From contig JBBSNY010000008.1 in NCBI GenBank assembly GCA_038260305.1, positions 1 to 64,000 on the forward strand: 64,000 nt of DNA, written 5' to 3'. Under the pieces are notes generated by a model. That model saw nothing but the letters and a program-made list of their open reading frames with translations. It ran no database searches and had not been told where the DNA came from. The stretch is from CADCVQ01 sp038260305. GTDB lineage: Bacteria > Actinomycetota > Thermoleophilia > Solirubrobacterales > Solirubrobacteraceae. Shown here in pieces: positions 43,828 through 52,417 of this stretch (position 1 is the first letter of the stretch; the number at the start of each line of letters is the position of its first letter). Made by a program: the position numbers and the translations under genes.

Positions 43828-46200
43828 TCAGCGCGCGCGCAGCGCCACGAGGCGCTCGAGGCGGTTGCGCGCGATCCGCCCGACGACCTCGGGCGACAGC
43901 GTCGTCGCGATGTCGACCCGCGCGCGCTCGCCGCGAGCGAGCGCCGCGGGCTGGTCCTCGTAGACCTCGCGCATCAGCTGCGCGGCGTGGTCCAGGTCAG
44001 GCTCGGCCCAGTGGCCCTCGGGTGGGTAGATCTCGACATCGCCGCCGACGTCCGTCATCGCGTAGTCGACGAGATAGGAGTTCTGCGGCGACATGAAGTC
44101 CGTGTTGCCGGAGAAGCCGGTGCCGATCACCGGCTTGCCGAGCGCCATGGACTCCGCGAGCGTCAGGCCGTAGCCCTCGCTGCGGTGCAGTGACACGTAG
44201 CAGTCGCACTCGGTCATCAGTGCGTTCTTCGCCGCGACGCTGAGCGCCCGGTCGACGACGTGCACGTCGGGGCGGCCGGCGGCCGCGTGACGCAGCTCGT
44301 CGTAGGCGCGCGGGCGCGCCGCCCCGTGGATCGTCTTGATCAGCAGCTGCGGGCCCTCCCCCGGCGCGAACGCCCGCCGGAACGCCTCGACGACGCCGGT
44401 CGCGTTCTTGCGCCGCTGCGTCGAGAAGAAGTCGAACATGAACATGAAGCGATAGCCGGCGGGCAGCTCGATGGCGCTCGACGCGCCGCCGCCGTCGGGC
44501 GCGACGACGGGCGGCGGCACGATGACGACCGGCACCGGCGACGCGCGGCCGAGGTGCTCGGCGACGTAGCGCGAGTAGACCCAGATCTCGTCGAGGTGCT
44601 CGTATGCCCCGTCCCAGCGCGCCGGTATGACATCGGTTTCCCATGCCCAGACGCCGATCGAGCAACGGTCGCCGAAGAAGTCCCCGCCGGACTCAGCCAC
44701 GAAGCGCGGCAGCTCGTCGGCGTTGACGCAGATGAGGTTGAAGGGGCAGCGCTCGGCGGCGCGCACGTCGGCGAACGCGAGGCGGCCGTAGTCCTTGCCG
44801 AGCCGGCGCTCGGCGTCGTCGACGGGCTGGTCGAACTCGACCGTCGTCGTCGTGACCGGCACGTGCGCCGCATCGAGTGCGCGCACGTAGAGCCGCGCCG
44901 CCTCGCCGAGGCCGAGCGTGCCGGTGAAGAAGCCCGCGACGTTGACGCCCAGCGGCGGCGGGGCGACATCCGGCGGCGCTGCGGTCGGATGCGGCGGCAG
45001 GAACTCGTCGCCGATCGCCATCTCGCGGCGCCCGTAGCTCCACGCCCAGCCGGCGAAGACCGCGCCGTCGGCGCCGTCGAGATCGGGGAAGGCGATCGGC
45101 AGGTCGTGACGGTCGCGGTAGACGCGGTACAGATAGCGATTGATGCCAGCCGCGGCGCCGGCCGGTGCCGGGCCCTGCATCCACGACATGAACGCCGCGC
45201 AGCCGCCGGCGTCGAAGAGGTCGCCCGGTAGGACGATGTCGCCGAGTGACTCGTGGTACAGGTTCAGCAGCCGCGCGTCGAAGACGAGGCCGTTGGGCAG
45301 CCGCCGGCCGATGTCGCGACGGCGGTCCACCTCATCCGCGCCATGGGCCAGCAGCCGCTGTGCGTAGTCGCCGCACAGCGCGCCGAGCACGGGGTCCTCG
45401 ACGACCCGGACGCGATCGGCGGCCGCCGACAGCCAGTACGGCCGCTGCGGATCGAAGTCGCTGAACTGCACGCTGCGCAGCGCGCAGCCATCGGCGAGCA
45501 CGCCGCCGGCAGCGCGCGTCAGCGCTCGCGCGTGCAGGTTCCAGGCACTGACCTCGAGGCCGCGATCGGCGAGCGGCTCGAATGCGAACAGGGACGGCGC
45601 CAGCGTCAGCAGCGAGCGGGCGTGGCGGCGTGCCGAGACGCGCCCGGTCGCCGGCTCGCCGTTGGCCAGCCGTGGGCGCAGCGCGGACATGCGCGCGTTC
45701 CACCACTCCAGGAACGCGTCGCCCTGCGTCCCCGTGCCGACGATGACGAGGTCCGGGCTGAACATCCCGTGCGCGGCGAGATCGTGCGCGTCGGGCGCAA
45801 ACGTGTCGTCGGGCAGCTCGCCGTCCACGCGGCGCACGAGCCCGACCCCGGCGACGGGTTCGATCGCGCCGAGGATGTCGTGATCGTCGGTCAGGAAGCA
45901 GACGTCGTCTCCGGCGGCGCGGGCGTGCGCCAGCAGCGCCGGGCGCAGCGTCAGCGCGAGGTCCTCGAGCGTGTACATGGCGTGCAGCTGGGTGCCGACG
46001 CCGACGCCACCGCCGAGGTCGAGGTCGAGGTCGAGGTCGTCGATCGTGACGAGCTGAAACGGCGTCTGCGCCAAGCGGCCGGGGTCGCCACCGAGCGTGA
46101 GCGCCAGCAGCGTCGCGTGCGGATGGTGGCGGGCCAGACCGTCGGCCAGGACGCGCGCATACGGCAGCCTCGCGGGCGTGACGCAGGTGCAGAACCGCAT
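43828..46200 (-). CDS. Two-domain glycosyltransferase (GT-A-like + GT4)
   Basis: 790 residues from ATG 46200; the frame is open far upstream but that is antisense to other coding. Residues 1-290 (RFCTCVTPARLPYARVLADGL, FLTDDHDILGAI) look like a GT8/nucleotide-diphospho-sugar transferase-type domain with TDDHD as a DXD. Residues about 420-790 are a GT4: GFFTGTLGLGEAARLYVRAL, WAWETDVIPARW, FDFFSTQRRKNATGVVEAF and SLHRSEGYGLTLAESMALGKPV. Such double enzymes often add alternate sugars to an ABC-exported glycan. It follows the methyltransferase gene by 8 bases. Confidence 0.88.
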   Translation of the reverse strand: MRFCTCVTPARLPYARVLADGLARHHPHATLLALTLGGDPGRLAQTPFQLVTIDDLDLDLDLGGGVGVGTQLHAMYTLEDLALTLRPALLAHARAAGDDVCFLTDDHDILGAIEPVAGVGLVRRVDGELPDDTFAPDAHDLAAHGMFSPDLVIVGTGTQGDAFLEWWNARMSALRPRLANGEPATGRVSARRHARSLLTLAPSLFAFEPLADRGLEVSAWNLHARALTRAAGGVLADGCALRSVQFSDFDPQRPYWLSAAADRVRVVEDPVLGALCGDYAQRLLAHGADEVDRRRDIGRRLPNGLVFDARLLNLYHESLGDIVLPGDLFDAGGCAAFMSWMQGPAPAGAAAGINRYLYRVYRDRHDLPIAFPDLDGADGAVFAGWAWSYGRREMAIGDEFLPPHPTAAPPDVAPPPLGVNVAGFFTGTLGLGEAARLYVRALDAAHVPVTTTTVEFDQPVDDAERRLGKDYGRLAFADVRAAERCPFNLICVNADELPRFVAESGGDFFGDRCSIGVWAWETDVIPARWDGAYEHLDEIWVYSRYVAEHLGRASPVPVVIVPPPVVAPDGGGASSAIELPAGYRFMFMFDFFSTQRRKNATGVVEAFRRAFAPGEGPQLLIKTIHGAARPRAYDELRHAAAGRPDVHVVDRALSVAAKNALMTECDCYVSLHRSEGYGLTLAESMALGKPVIGTGFSGNTDFMSPQNSYLVDYAMTDVGGDVEIYPPEGHWAEPDLDHAAQLMREVYEDQPAALARGERARVDIATTLSPEVVGRIARNRLERLVALRAR

Positions 46201-46208
46201 GCCGCGGG

Positions 46209-47333
46209 CTATCCGGGCGCGTCCGGCCGGGAGTCGGTGCGCGCGACGACGGCGTACGCGCTCTGCGTCCACGTGTCGGCATCGACATCGCCCGTCCCCG
46301 TCGGATGGAACACGTACGCCGACGCGAAGCCGGCGAGCTCGCACAGCGTCAGCGCCACCTCGGGGTAGATCGGGTGCTGATGGGTCAGGTCGGTCCAGAA
46401 CGCGCGCAGCGCATGCGGCGCATGCGGGTTGACGGTCTCGGCGATCAGCAGCCCGCCGGGGCGCAGCTTGCGGGTGGCGAGCGCAAGCAGCTCGTCGAGC
46501 AGCTCGTGCGGCAGATGCTCGATGAGCTGCGCAGAGAAGATCGCGCCGTAGTGGCCGTCGGGGACCGCCGCGAGGTGCGTCGTGACGGAGGCCAGCTCGG
46601 CGCCGGCATGACCCTTGGCGACGCAGCGCGCGACCATCCCCGCGTCGAGGTCGACACCGTGGCAGGCGATGTCGCACTCGCGCAGCAGGTCCAGCATCTC
46701 CCCGCGACCGCAGCCGGCATCGAGCACGGGTCCGTGTCCGTCGAGCAGCGGCAGGTACGGCCGCTGCAGCTCCATCACGCGCTTCTCGGGCCCGCGGAAG
46801 CGATCCTCGAAGCGCTTGTAGGCGTCGGCCGCGCCAGCGCCGGCCGTCGCACGACGTTGATAGCCCATGACGATGCCGGCGCCGGGCTGCGACCAGGTCT
46901 GAAACGACGGCTCGGCCATGTACGGCCGCGCGCGCGCGGCGACGACGATGTCCTCGATGCGCGGGAGCTCGTGCGGGTCGCCGATGCGCGCGGTGATCGT
47001 CGCGCGCACGGTCTCGATCGCGGAGGCGAGGTCGTCCGCGTGCTCGACCTCGGCGTCGACGCGCCCGGACAGTGCCGCCAGCGTGCGGTCGCGCGCGTCG
47101 AGCCGCGCGACGAGCGTGTCGACGCGGCGGTCGACATGACCGACGCTCTCGAGCAGGTTGCGATCGACGACCTGCTGATAGGGCGCGCCGCCACGGAGGA
47201 TCCGGCTGACGAGCCGGGCGATGCGTCGGCCGCGGTCGCCGAAGCGCCCGAGCCGCCATCCGGCGGGGCCCTCGGCGATGAGGCGGTCGGCGGTCTGGGC
47301 CGTCGGGGTCTGCGGGAGCGGGTGATCGTCCAC
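46209..47333 (-). CDS. Coiled-coil methyltransferase, possible glycan chain terminator
   Basis: 374 residues from GTG 47333 (GTG 47366 is possible but lies upstream of the -10 TAGCGT). Residues about 50-130 have heptad-like helical character (VVDRNLLESVGHVDRRVDTL, LDARDRTLAALSGRVDAEV). The C-terminal half is a class I methyltransferase (VLDAGCGRGEMLDLLREC, YGAIFSAQLIEHLPHELLDELL). Methyltransferases with coiled coils beside wzm/wzt cap ABC-exported O-antigens and set chain length (WbdD in E. coli O9a). By analogy this may be the terminator here, although no kinase domain is present. Confidence 0.85.
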   Translation of the reverse strand: MDDHPLPQTPTAQTADRLIAEGPAGWRLGRFGDRGRRIARLVSRILRGGAPYQQVVDRNLLESVGHVDRRVDTLVARLDARDRTLAALSGRVDAEVEHADDLASAIETVRATITARIGDPHELPRIEDIVVAARARPYMAEPSFQTWSQPGAGIVMGYQRRATAGAGAADAYKRFEDRFRGPEKRVMELQRPYLPLLDGHGPVLDAGCGRGEMLDLLRECDIACHGVDLDAGMVARCVAKGHAGAELASVTTHLAAVPDGHYGAIFSAQLIEHLPHELLDELLALATRKLRPGGLLIAETVNPHAPHALRAFWTDLTHQHPIYPEVALTLCELAGFASAYVFHPTGTGDVDADTWTQSAYAVVARTDSRPDAPG

Positions 47334-47343
47334 GACCGCGACA

Positions 47344-47353
47344 ACGCTACCGT
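47344..47353. promoter_or_regulatory. Overlapping divergent -10 elements for wzt and methyltransferase
   Basis: TACCGT (47348-47353, plus) lies 7 bases before the wzt ATG at 47361. TAGCGT (47344-47349, minus) lies 10 bases before GTG 47333. The two hexamers share the bases TA at 47348-47349, so polymerase can use only one at a time. Confidence 0.5.
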
Positions 47354-47360
47354 TCGACCC

Positions 47361-48605
47361 ATGCACGCTCAGGCTCCCGCGGCGCCCGCCGTCGTCGTGG
47401 ATGGCGTCTCGAAGACCTTCCACATGCCGGCGGAGCAGGCGCACACGCTGAAGGAGCGCGTGCTGCGCGCGCGCAGGCTGCGCGGCGGGTCGAGCTTCAT
47501 CGCCCTCGACGACGTGTCGTTCAGCGTGCAGCAAGGGGAGTTCTTCGGCATCGTCGGGCGCAACGGCTCGGGCAAGAGCACGCTGCTGAAATGCCTCGCG
47601 GGGATCTACCGTGCGGACGCGGGCAGCATGTCGGCGTCGGGGCGCATCGCGACGTTCATCGAGCTCGGCGTCGGCTTCAACCCCGACCTCGCCGCGCGCG
47701 ACAACGTCGTGCTGAACGCGACGATGCTCGGACTCTCGCCGGCGATTGCCCGCGCGCGCTTCGACGAGATCATCGCGTTCGCCGAGCTCGAGGACTTCAT
47801 CGACCTGAAGCTCAAGAACTACTCGTCGGGCATGATGGTCCGGCTGGCGTTCGCGACCGCGATCCAGGCCGACGCCGACATCCTGCTGATCGACGAGGTG
47901 CTCGCCGTCGGGGACGCCGCCTTCCAGCAGAAGTGCTTCGACGTCTTCGGGCGCCTGCAGGACGAGGGCCGGACGATCCTCTTCGTGACGCACGACATGG
48001 CGACCGTCGTGCGCTTCTGCCAGCGGGCGATGCTGCTGCACCACGGGCGGATGGTGCAGATCGGCCCTCCCACCGAGATCGCGGAGGAGTACCTGCGCCT
48101 GAACTTCCCCGAGCAGAGCGACCAGGCAGGTTCCAGCCCGCTGCGCTCCGGCGACGGCTCGGCGAGGATCGAGGACGCCTGGGTCGAGGACGCGGGCGGC
48201 GGCCGGCGCACGACGTTCCTCTCGACGGAGGCCTGCGTCTTTCGCGCGCGCGTGTCGTTCGCGCAGGACGCCGTCCAGCCGCACATCAACATCGTCTGGG
48301 TCAACGAACGCGGACAGAACGTCTTCGCCGTCGCGACGGCGGCCGAGCCCGGCGGCAGCGGCATCTATGCGGCGGGCGACGTCGTCGACCTGCGGCTGTC
48401 GTTCGTCGCGTCGCTCGCGCCCGGCCACTACGCGGTGACGATGGTCGTGTCGCACCCCGGCAGCGGCCTGGACTTCATGGACCGCTGGGAGCGGATGTTC
48501 AAGATCCTCGTGACGAGCGCGAACGCCGCCGGCGGCCTCGTCGAGCTCCCGCACGAGCTGACGATCGAGCGCGCGGCGCCCGCCGAGCTCGAGCGCAGCG
48601 CATGA
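47361..48605 (+). CDS. wzt: ABC transporter ATP-binding subunit with glycan-binding tail (Wzt)
   Basis: 414 residues from ATG 47361. Walker A is GRNGSGKST (66-74), the signature is YSSGMMVRLAF as in the polysaccharide/teichoic-acid exporter class, Walker B is ILLIDEVLAVGD, and the switch His is in FVTHDMATV. Residues about 250-414 form the extra beta-sandwich (ARIEDAWVEDAGG ... CVFRARVSFAQDAV, GHYAVTMVVSHP) that in Wzt O9a recognises the finished, capped glycan. This points to an export system coupled to chain termination. It overlaps wzm by ATGA. Confidence 0.95.
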   Translation: MHAQAPAAPAVVVDGVSKTFHMPAEQAHTLKERVLRARRLRGGSSFIALDDVSFSVQQGEFFGIVGRNGSGKSTLLKCLAGIYRADAGSMSASGRIATFIELGVGFNPDLAARDNVVLNATMLGLSPAIARARFDEIIAFAELEDFIDLKLKNYSSGMMVRLAFATAIQADADILLIDEVLAVGDAAFQQKCFDVFGRLQDEGRTILFVTHDMATVVRFCQRAMLLHHGRMVQIGPPTEIAEEYLRLNFPEQSDQAGSSPLRSGDGSARIEDAWVEDAGGGRRTTFLSTEACVFRARVSFAQDAVQPHINIVWVNERGQNVFAVATAAEPGGSGIYAAGDVVDLRLSFVASLAPGHYAVTMVVSHPGSGLDFMDRWERMFKILVTSANAAGGLVELPHELTIERAAPAELERSA

Positions 48606-49468
48606 GCATCGCGCGGCCCGAGCCGGCACCGACGCCGGCGCTGCGCGAGATCCGCGGCCCGTCGGCGCTGACGGGCGACATGCGGCGCTTCGTGACGCTG
48701 ACGCGGACGATCGCGGTGATGGACTTCAAGCTGCGCTTCTTCGGCTCGGTGCTCGGCTACCTCTGGCAGCTCATGCGCCCGTTGATGCTGTTCGGCGTGC
48801 TGCTCGTCGTCTTCACGCAGATCGTCAACGTCAGCTCGGCGGATGACTTCCCCGTCGCGCTGCTGCTCGGGGTCGTCATCTTCACGTTCTTCGCCGAGGC
48901 CACGGGCGGCGCGGTGGCGTGCGTCATGGTGCGCGAGAACCTCGTGCGCAAGATCCACTTCCCGCGCCTCGTCATCCCGATGGCGGTCGTCGTCGTCGCG
49001 TGCTTCAACCTCGTGCTGAACCTCGTCGTCGTCGTGATCTTCGCGCTGGCCTGGGGCATCGCGCCGACCTGGACGTGGCTCGGGATGATCCCGCTGCTGG
49101 CGCTGCTCGTCGTCTTCACCTCCGGGCTGTCGATGCTGCTGTCCGCGCTGTACGTGCGCTACCGCGACATCCAGCCGATCTGGGAGGTCGTGCTGCAGGT
49201 CACGTTCTACGCGTCGCTGATCCTGATCCCCTACGAGGCGATCGAGATCAAGAGCCCGACGCTGGCCGAGGCGCTGCTGGCCAACCCGCTCGCGGCGGTG
49301 ATCCAGGAGAGCCGCCACCTGCTGATCTCGCCGAGCTACGTCGACGCCGGCAACGGCATGGGGGCGCTGTGGCGCCTCGTCGTGCCGTTCGCCGTGCTCG
49401 CCGCGACGTTCGCGCTCGGCCTGTGGTTCTTCAACCGCGAGGCGCCGCGGATCGCGGAGGAGCTGTGA
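48602..49468 (+). CDS. wzm: ABC-2 type glycan exporter permease (Wzm)
   Basis: 288 residues, six spans. RRFVTLTRTIAVMDFKLRFFGSVLGYLWQLMRPLM is the amphipathic start typical of Wzm/TagG, and LVRKIHFPRLVIPMAVV plus LYVRYRDIQPIWEVVLQV are conserved permease blocks. With Wzt it would carry undecaprenyl-linked glycan across the membrane. Co-translated with wzt by an ATGA overlap. Its last 38 bases overlap the tail of the convergent gene at 49431. Confidence 0.95.
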   Translation: MSIARPEPAPTPALREIRGPSALTGDMRRFVTLTRTIAVMDFKLRFFGSVLGYLWQLMRPLMLFGVLLVVFTQIVNVSSADDFPVALLLGVVIFTFFAEATGGAVACVMVRENLVRKIHFPRLVIPMAVVVVACFNLVLNLVVVVIFALAWGIAPTWTWLGMIPLLALLVVFTSGLSMLLSALYVRYRDIQPIWEVVLQVTFYASLILIPYEAIEIKSPTLAEALLANPLAAVIQESRHLLISPSYVDAGNGMGALWRLVVPFAVLAATFALGLWFFNREAPRIAEEL

Positions 49469-51446
49469 CCGGCGGCCGCGTGGTGCCCGCGGCGAGCTCG
49501 CGCAGGAACGCCTCGAGGTCGTCGATGCGCCGTTCCCACGTGTAGTCCTGCGCGGTGACCCGACCGGCCTCGCCGAGGCGCTCGCGCAGCTGCGGGTCGC
49601 CGAGCAGACGCGCGATCGCGCCCGACACGGCCGCTGCCGTGGGCTCGGGGATGAGGCAGTTCTCGCCGTCGACGCAGAAGTCGCGGTTGCCGTGCGCGTC
49701 GGTGCAGACGACCGCGCCGCCGGTCGCCATCGCCTCCAGCGGCGGCAGGCAGAAGCCCTCGTGCGTCGAGGTCTGCACGAACACCGTCGCGGCGTTGAAG
49801 AGCTCGTTGACGCCCTCGTCGCTGGGGGCCGTTACGTAGCGCGCGCCGTAGCGCGCGCCGAGCTCGGTCTCGATACCGAACAGGCACAGCTCGGGGCGCG
49901 GCTCGGGCAGCGCGCGCCAGGCGTCGATCGTCAGCGGCAGGTTCTTCAACGGATTCGTACGGCCGAGCGCGAGCAGCATGTCCTCGCGGCGCGGCTGGCC
50001 AGCACCAACTGCGGCGGCGAGCGGGCGGAACGTCTCGAGGTCGATCCCCGGCGCGATCAGGACCGATGCGACGCCGTAGTCGCGCAGGCGGTCGCTGTTC
50101 CAGCCCGAGATCGTCATGTAGTGGAACTCGTGCTGATAGCTCGCGCCGACGCGGTCGCGCATGAGCTCGTCGGTCGGGTAATACGACGTCTCGATGTCCT
50201 GCACGAAGAACAGCGGGATGCCGCGCAGGACGCTCGCCTCCCAGACGACCGACGCGGTATGCCACCAGGTCGCGACCTTGATCGCGTCCTCGCTTGCGAG
50301 CGCCGCGCGCAGCGCCGTGTAGTCCTCGAACGTCGTCACCTCGACGTCGAGATCGAACCACTCGGGCTGGCCGCCGAGCGAGAACAGCCGCGCGTCGTGG
50401 CCGCGCGCGCGCAGCCGGTTGACGTGCTCGAAGATGTCGCGGTGCCCGCCGCCGACGCCGGTGTCCTCGGTCACGTAGATCACGCGCAGGCGCCCGTCGG
50501 GGGCGCGCACGTCGCGGCGATCGAAGAAGTCGTCCCAACGCTCCCAGAACGCGGCCTGCGAGGCGCGCTCGCGGTCGCCCAGCTCCGTGCCGCGCGTCGC
50601 GGACTCGAGGTGGCGCAGCGTCGCAGCCGGCGCGTACATGACGCAGTAGCCGGCCTGCCACGCGCGCAGGCACCAGTCGACGTCCTCGTAGGCCATCGGG
50701 TAGCGCTCGTCGAGCAGGCCGATCGCCTCGATCAGCTCGCGCTTGACGTACATGCACGCCCCCGTCACGGCGAGCACCCGCGCCGGGACGTTCGCCGGCC
50801 CGTGATCGGCCGGCTTGAAGCGGTAGCGGTGATCGAACCACTGCGGCGCGCCGCGGTTGCGAGGCACGCCGGCGTGCTGGATGCGTCCGTCGGGATACAG
50901 GAGCTTGGCCCCGACGATCCCGACCTGGCCATCGAAGTAGGCATCGCGCTGCAGGCACTCCAGCCAGCCGCGCAGCGCGATCGTGTCGGCGTTGAGCAGG
51001 ACGACGTCGTGGCGCGCGTCGGCGGCGCGCAGGCCGCGGTTGGCGTTGATCGCGAAGCCGGCGTTCTCGTCGCCGAGCACGAGCTCGTCGATCCCCTTGA
51101 TCGCTCGCAGCCCGGCGACGTGCTCGGGCGCGCTGGCGTCGTCACAGACGACGATGCGCACCCGCGCGCGCGGGGTCGTCGCACGGATGCTCGCGACGGC
51201 GTCGGCGACCAGCCGCGGATCGCCGTAGGTCGGGATGACGACCGTCACGGGACGACCGTCGACGCGATACCAGCCGCGCGCGGCGGCCTGCGAGTTCTCG
51301 ATCCGGCTGCCGAGCCGCAGGCGCCCGCGCAACGGCGTGTAGCGCAGCGGAAACGACAGCAGCCGCAGCGCGACGCCGCGTGCGCCGAAATAGCGGTAGG
51401 TGAGGGCGATTCGCTCGCGCAGGCTCAGCGAGACATCGTCACGCAT
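49431..51446 (-). CDS. Two-domain glycosyltransferase (GT2 + GT4)
   Basis: 671 residues from ATG 51446. Residues about 60-285 are a GT2 of the rhamnosyl/O-antigen kind (VTVVIPTYGDPRLVADAVASI, VVLLNADTIALRGWLE, MYVKRELIEAIGLLDERY, AYEDVDWCLRAWQAGY). Residues about 315-650 are a GT4 (VIYVTEDTGVGGGHRDIFEHV, LLALGRTNPLKNLPLTID, VQTSTHEGFCLPPLEAMATG). This GT2-GT4 order is known from ABC-type O-antigen clusters. It overlaps the convergent wzm tail by 38 bases, so both ends use the same DNA on opposite strands. Confidence 0.92.
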   Translation of the reverse strand: MRDDVSLSLRERIALTYRYFGARGVALRLLSFPLRYTPLRGRLRLGSRIENSQAAARGWYRVDGRPVTVVIPTYGDPRLVADAVASIRATTPRARVRIVVCDDASAPEHVAGLRAIKGIDELVLGDENAGFAINANRGLRAADARHDVVLLNADTIALRGWLECLQRDAYFDGQVGIVGAKLLYPDGRIQHAGVPRNRGAPQWFDHRYRFKPADHGPANVPARVLAVTGACMYVKRELIEAIGLLDERYPMAYEDVDWCLRAWQAGYCVMYAPAATLRHLESATRGTELGDRERASQAAFWERWDDFFDRRDVRAPDGRLRVIYVTEDTGVGGGHRDIFEHVNRLRARGHDARLFSLGGQPEWFDLDVEVTTFEDYTALRAALASEDAIKVATWWHTASVVWEASVLRGIPLFFVQDIETSYYPTDELMRDRVGASYQHEFHYMTISGWNSDRLRDYGVASVLIAPGIDLETFRPLAAAVGAGQPRREDMLLALGRTNPLKNLPLTIDAWRALPEPRPELCLFGIETELGARYGARYVTAPSDEGVNELFNAATVFVQTSTHEGFCLPPLEAMATGGAVVCTDAHGNRDFCVDGENCLIPEPTAAAVSGAIARLLGDPQLRERLGEAGRVTAQDYTWERRIDDLEAFLRELAAGTTRPPVTAPPRSAAPRG

Positions 51447-51457
51447 CGGCCGGGACC

Positions 51458-52417
51458 CTACCAACGGCCTTCGAGCGACAAGCGGCTGCGCAACCGCGCG
51501 GGGAGCCGGTGCGCGCGCGAACCGGCGAGCGCCCCGGCGAGACGGATCGCGTGGTGGGCCCCGGAGCGCGTCGCACAGGCCGCCAGCGCGCGCCCGGAGA
51601 CGCCCTCGGAGCGCAGCATGGCGACGTCCCCGCGGACGGGTATCGCGACCTTGTCACGCACGCTGCGCGGGCGCAGCGGCTCGACCCAGCCGTAGATCTC
51701 GCGCAGCGCGCGCCACTCGTCGAAGCAGCGCGCGAACAGCGCCGCGGGCGGGTAGTCGTGCGAGTGCTCGACGGCCGCCGCCGGCATGAAGACCTTCGCG
51801 TGCCCGGCGCGAAGCATGTCGATGGCGAGCTGCTGGTCCTCGGCGTAGGCGACGGGGCGAAACGGCACGCGCAGCCAGTGCGCACGGCTGACGGCGCCGT
51901 TTGCGTCGCTGAAGAACGCCCGCCGGCCGAGCAGCTCGATCGCCGGGATGTCGCGCTCGCCGTCGCCGAGGCGATCGACGCGCGGCTCGCCGGCGGTCGT
52001 GAACGAGGCGAACCACTGCGTCAGCTCGCGACGCACCATCGGCGACGCGCCGGGCAGCGGACGGTACGGGCCGCATACGAGCCCGACGTCGTCGGCGACG
52101 CCGAAGCCCGCGAGCAGCGCCTCGAGCCAGTCTCCGCCGACCGGCACGGCATCCTGGGTCAGGAACGCGACCTGCTCGCCGGCGGAGCGCTCCATGAGCA
52201 GGTTGCGGGTCGCGCCGTGCGAGAAGCTGGCGGGCTCGATCTCGATGACCCGCGCCCCGGCGGCGCGGGCGCACGCGACCGAGCCGTCCGTCGAGCCAGA
52301 GTCGCAGACGAGCAGCTCGACGGCGCGTCGCGTGCGCTGCGCGCGGACGGCGGCGAGCACGTCGGCGAGCCGCGCGCCACCGTCGCGGACCGGGATCGCG
52401 ACCGTCACGGCGCTCAT
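51458..52417 (-). CDS. GT2 glycosyltransferase (rhamnosyltransferase-like)
   Basis: 319 residues from ATG 52417. VTVAIPVRDGGARLADVLAAVRAQ, LLVCDSGSTDGS, SHGATRNLLMERSAGEQVAFLTQDAVP and YAEDQQLAIDMLRAG are the blocks of GT2 enzymes of the RfbF/WbbL-like type, with FLTQDA as the DXD equivalent and the acidic AEDQQ catalytic site. It overlaps the membrane-protein gene by four bases and is followed after 11 bases by the GT2-GT4 gene. Confidence 0.92.
   Translation of the reverse strand: MSAVTVAIPVRDGGARLADVLAAVRAQRTRRAVELLVCDSGSTDGSVACARAAGARVIEIEPASFSHGATRNLLMERSAGEQVAFLTQDAVPVGGDWLEALLAGFGVADDVGLVCGPYRPLPGASPMVRRELTQWFASFTTAGEPRVDRLGDGERDIPAIELLGRRAFFSDANGAVSRAHWLRVPFRPVAYAEDQQLAIDMLRAGHAKVFMPAAAVEHSHDYPPAALFARCFDEWRALREIYGWVEPLRPRSVRDKVAIPVRGDVAMLRSEGVSGRALAACATRSGAHHAIRLAGALAGSRAHRLPARLRSRLSLEGRW

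Noticed and set aside
46209..47366. Start of the coiled-coil methyltransferase at GTG 47366
   Set aside because: It would lie upstream of the apparent -10 and overlap the wzt start; GTG 47333 fits the promoter better, though this is not certain.
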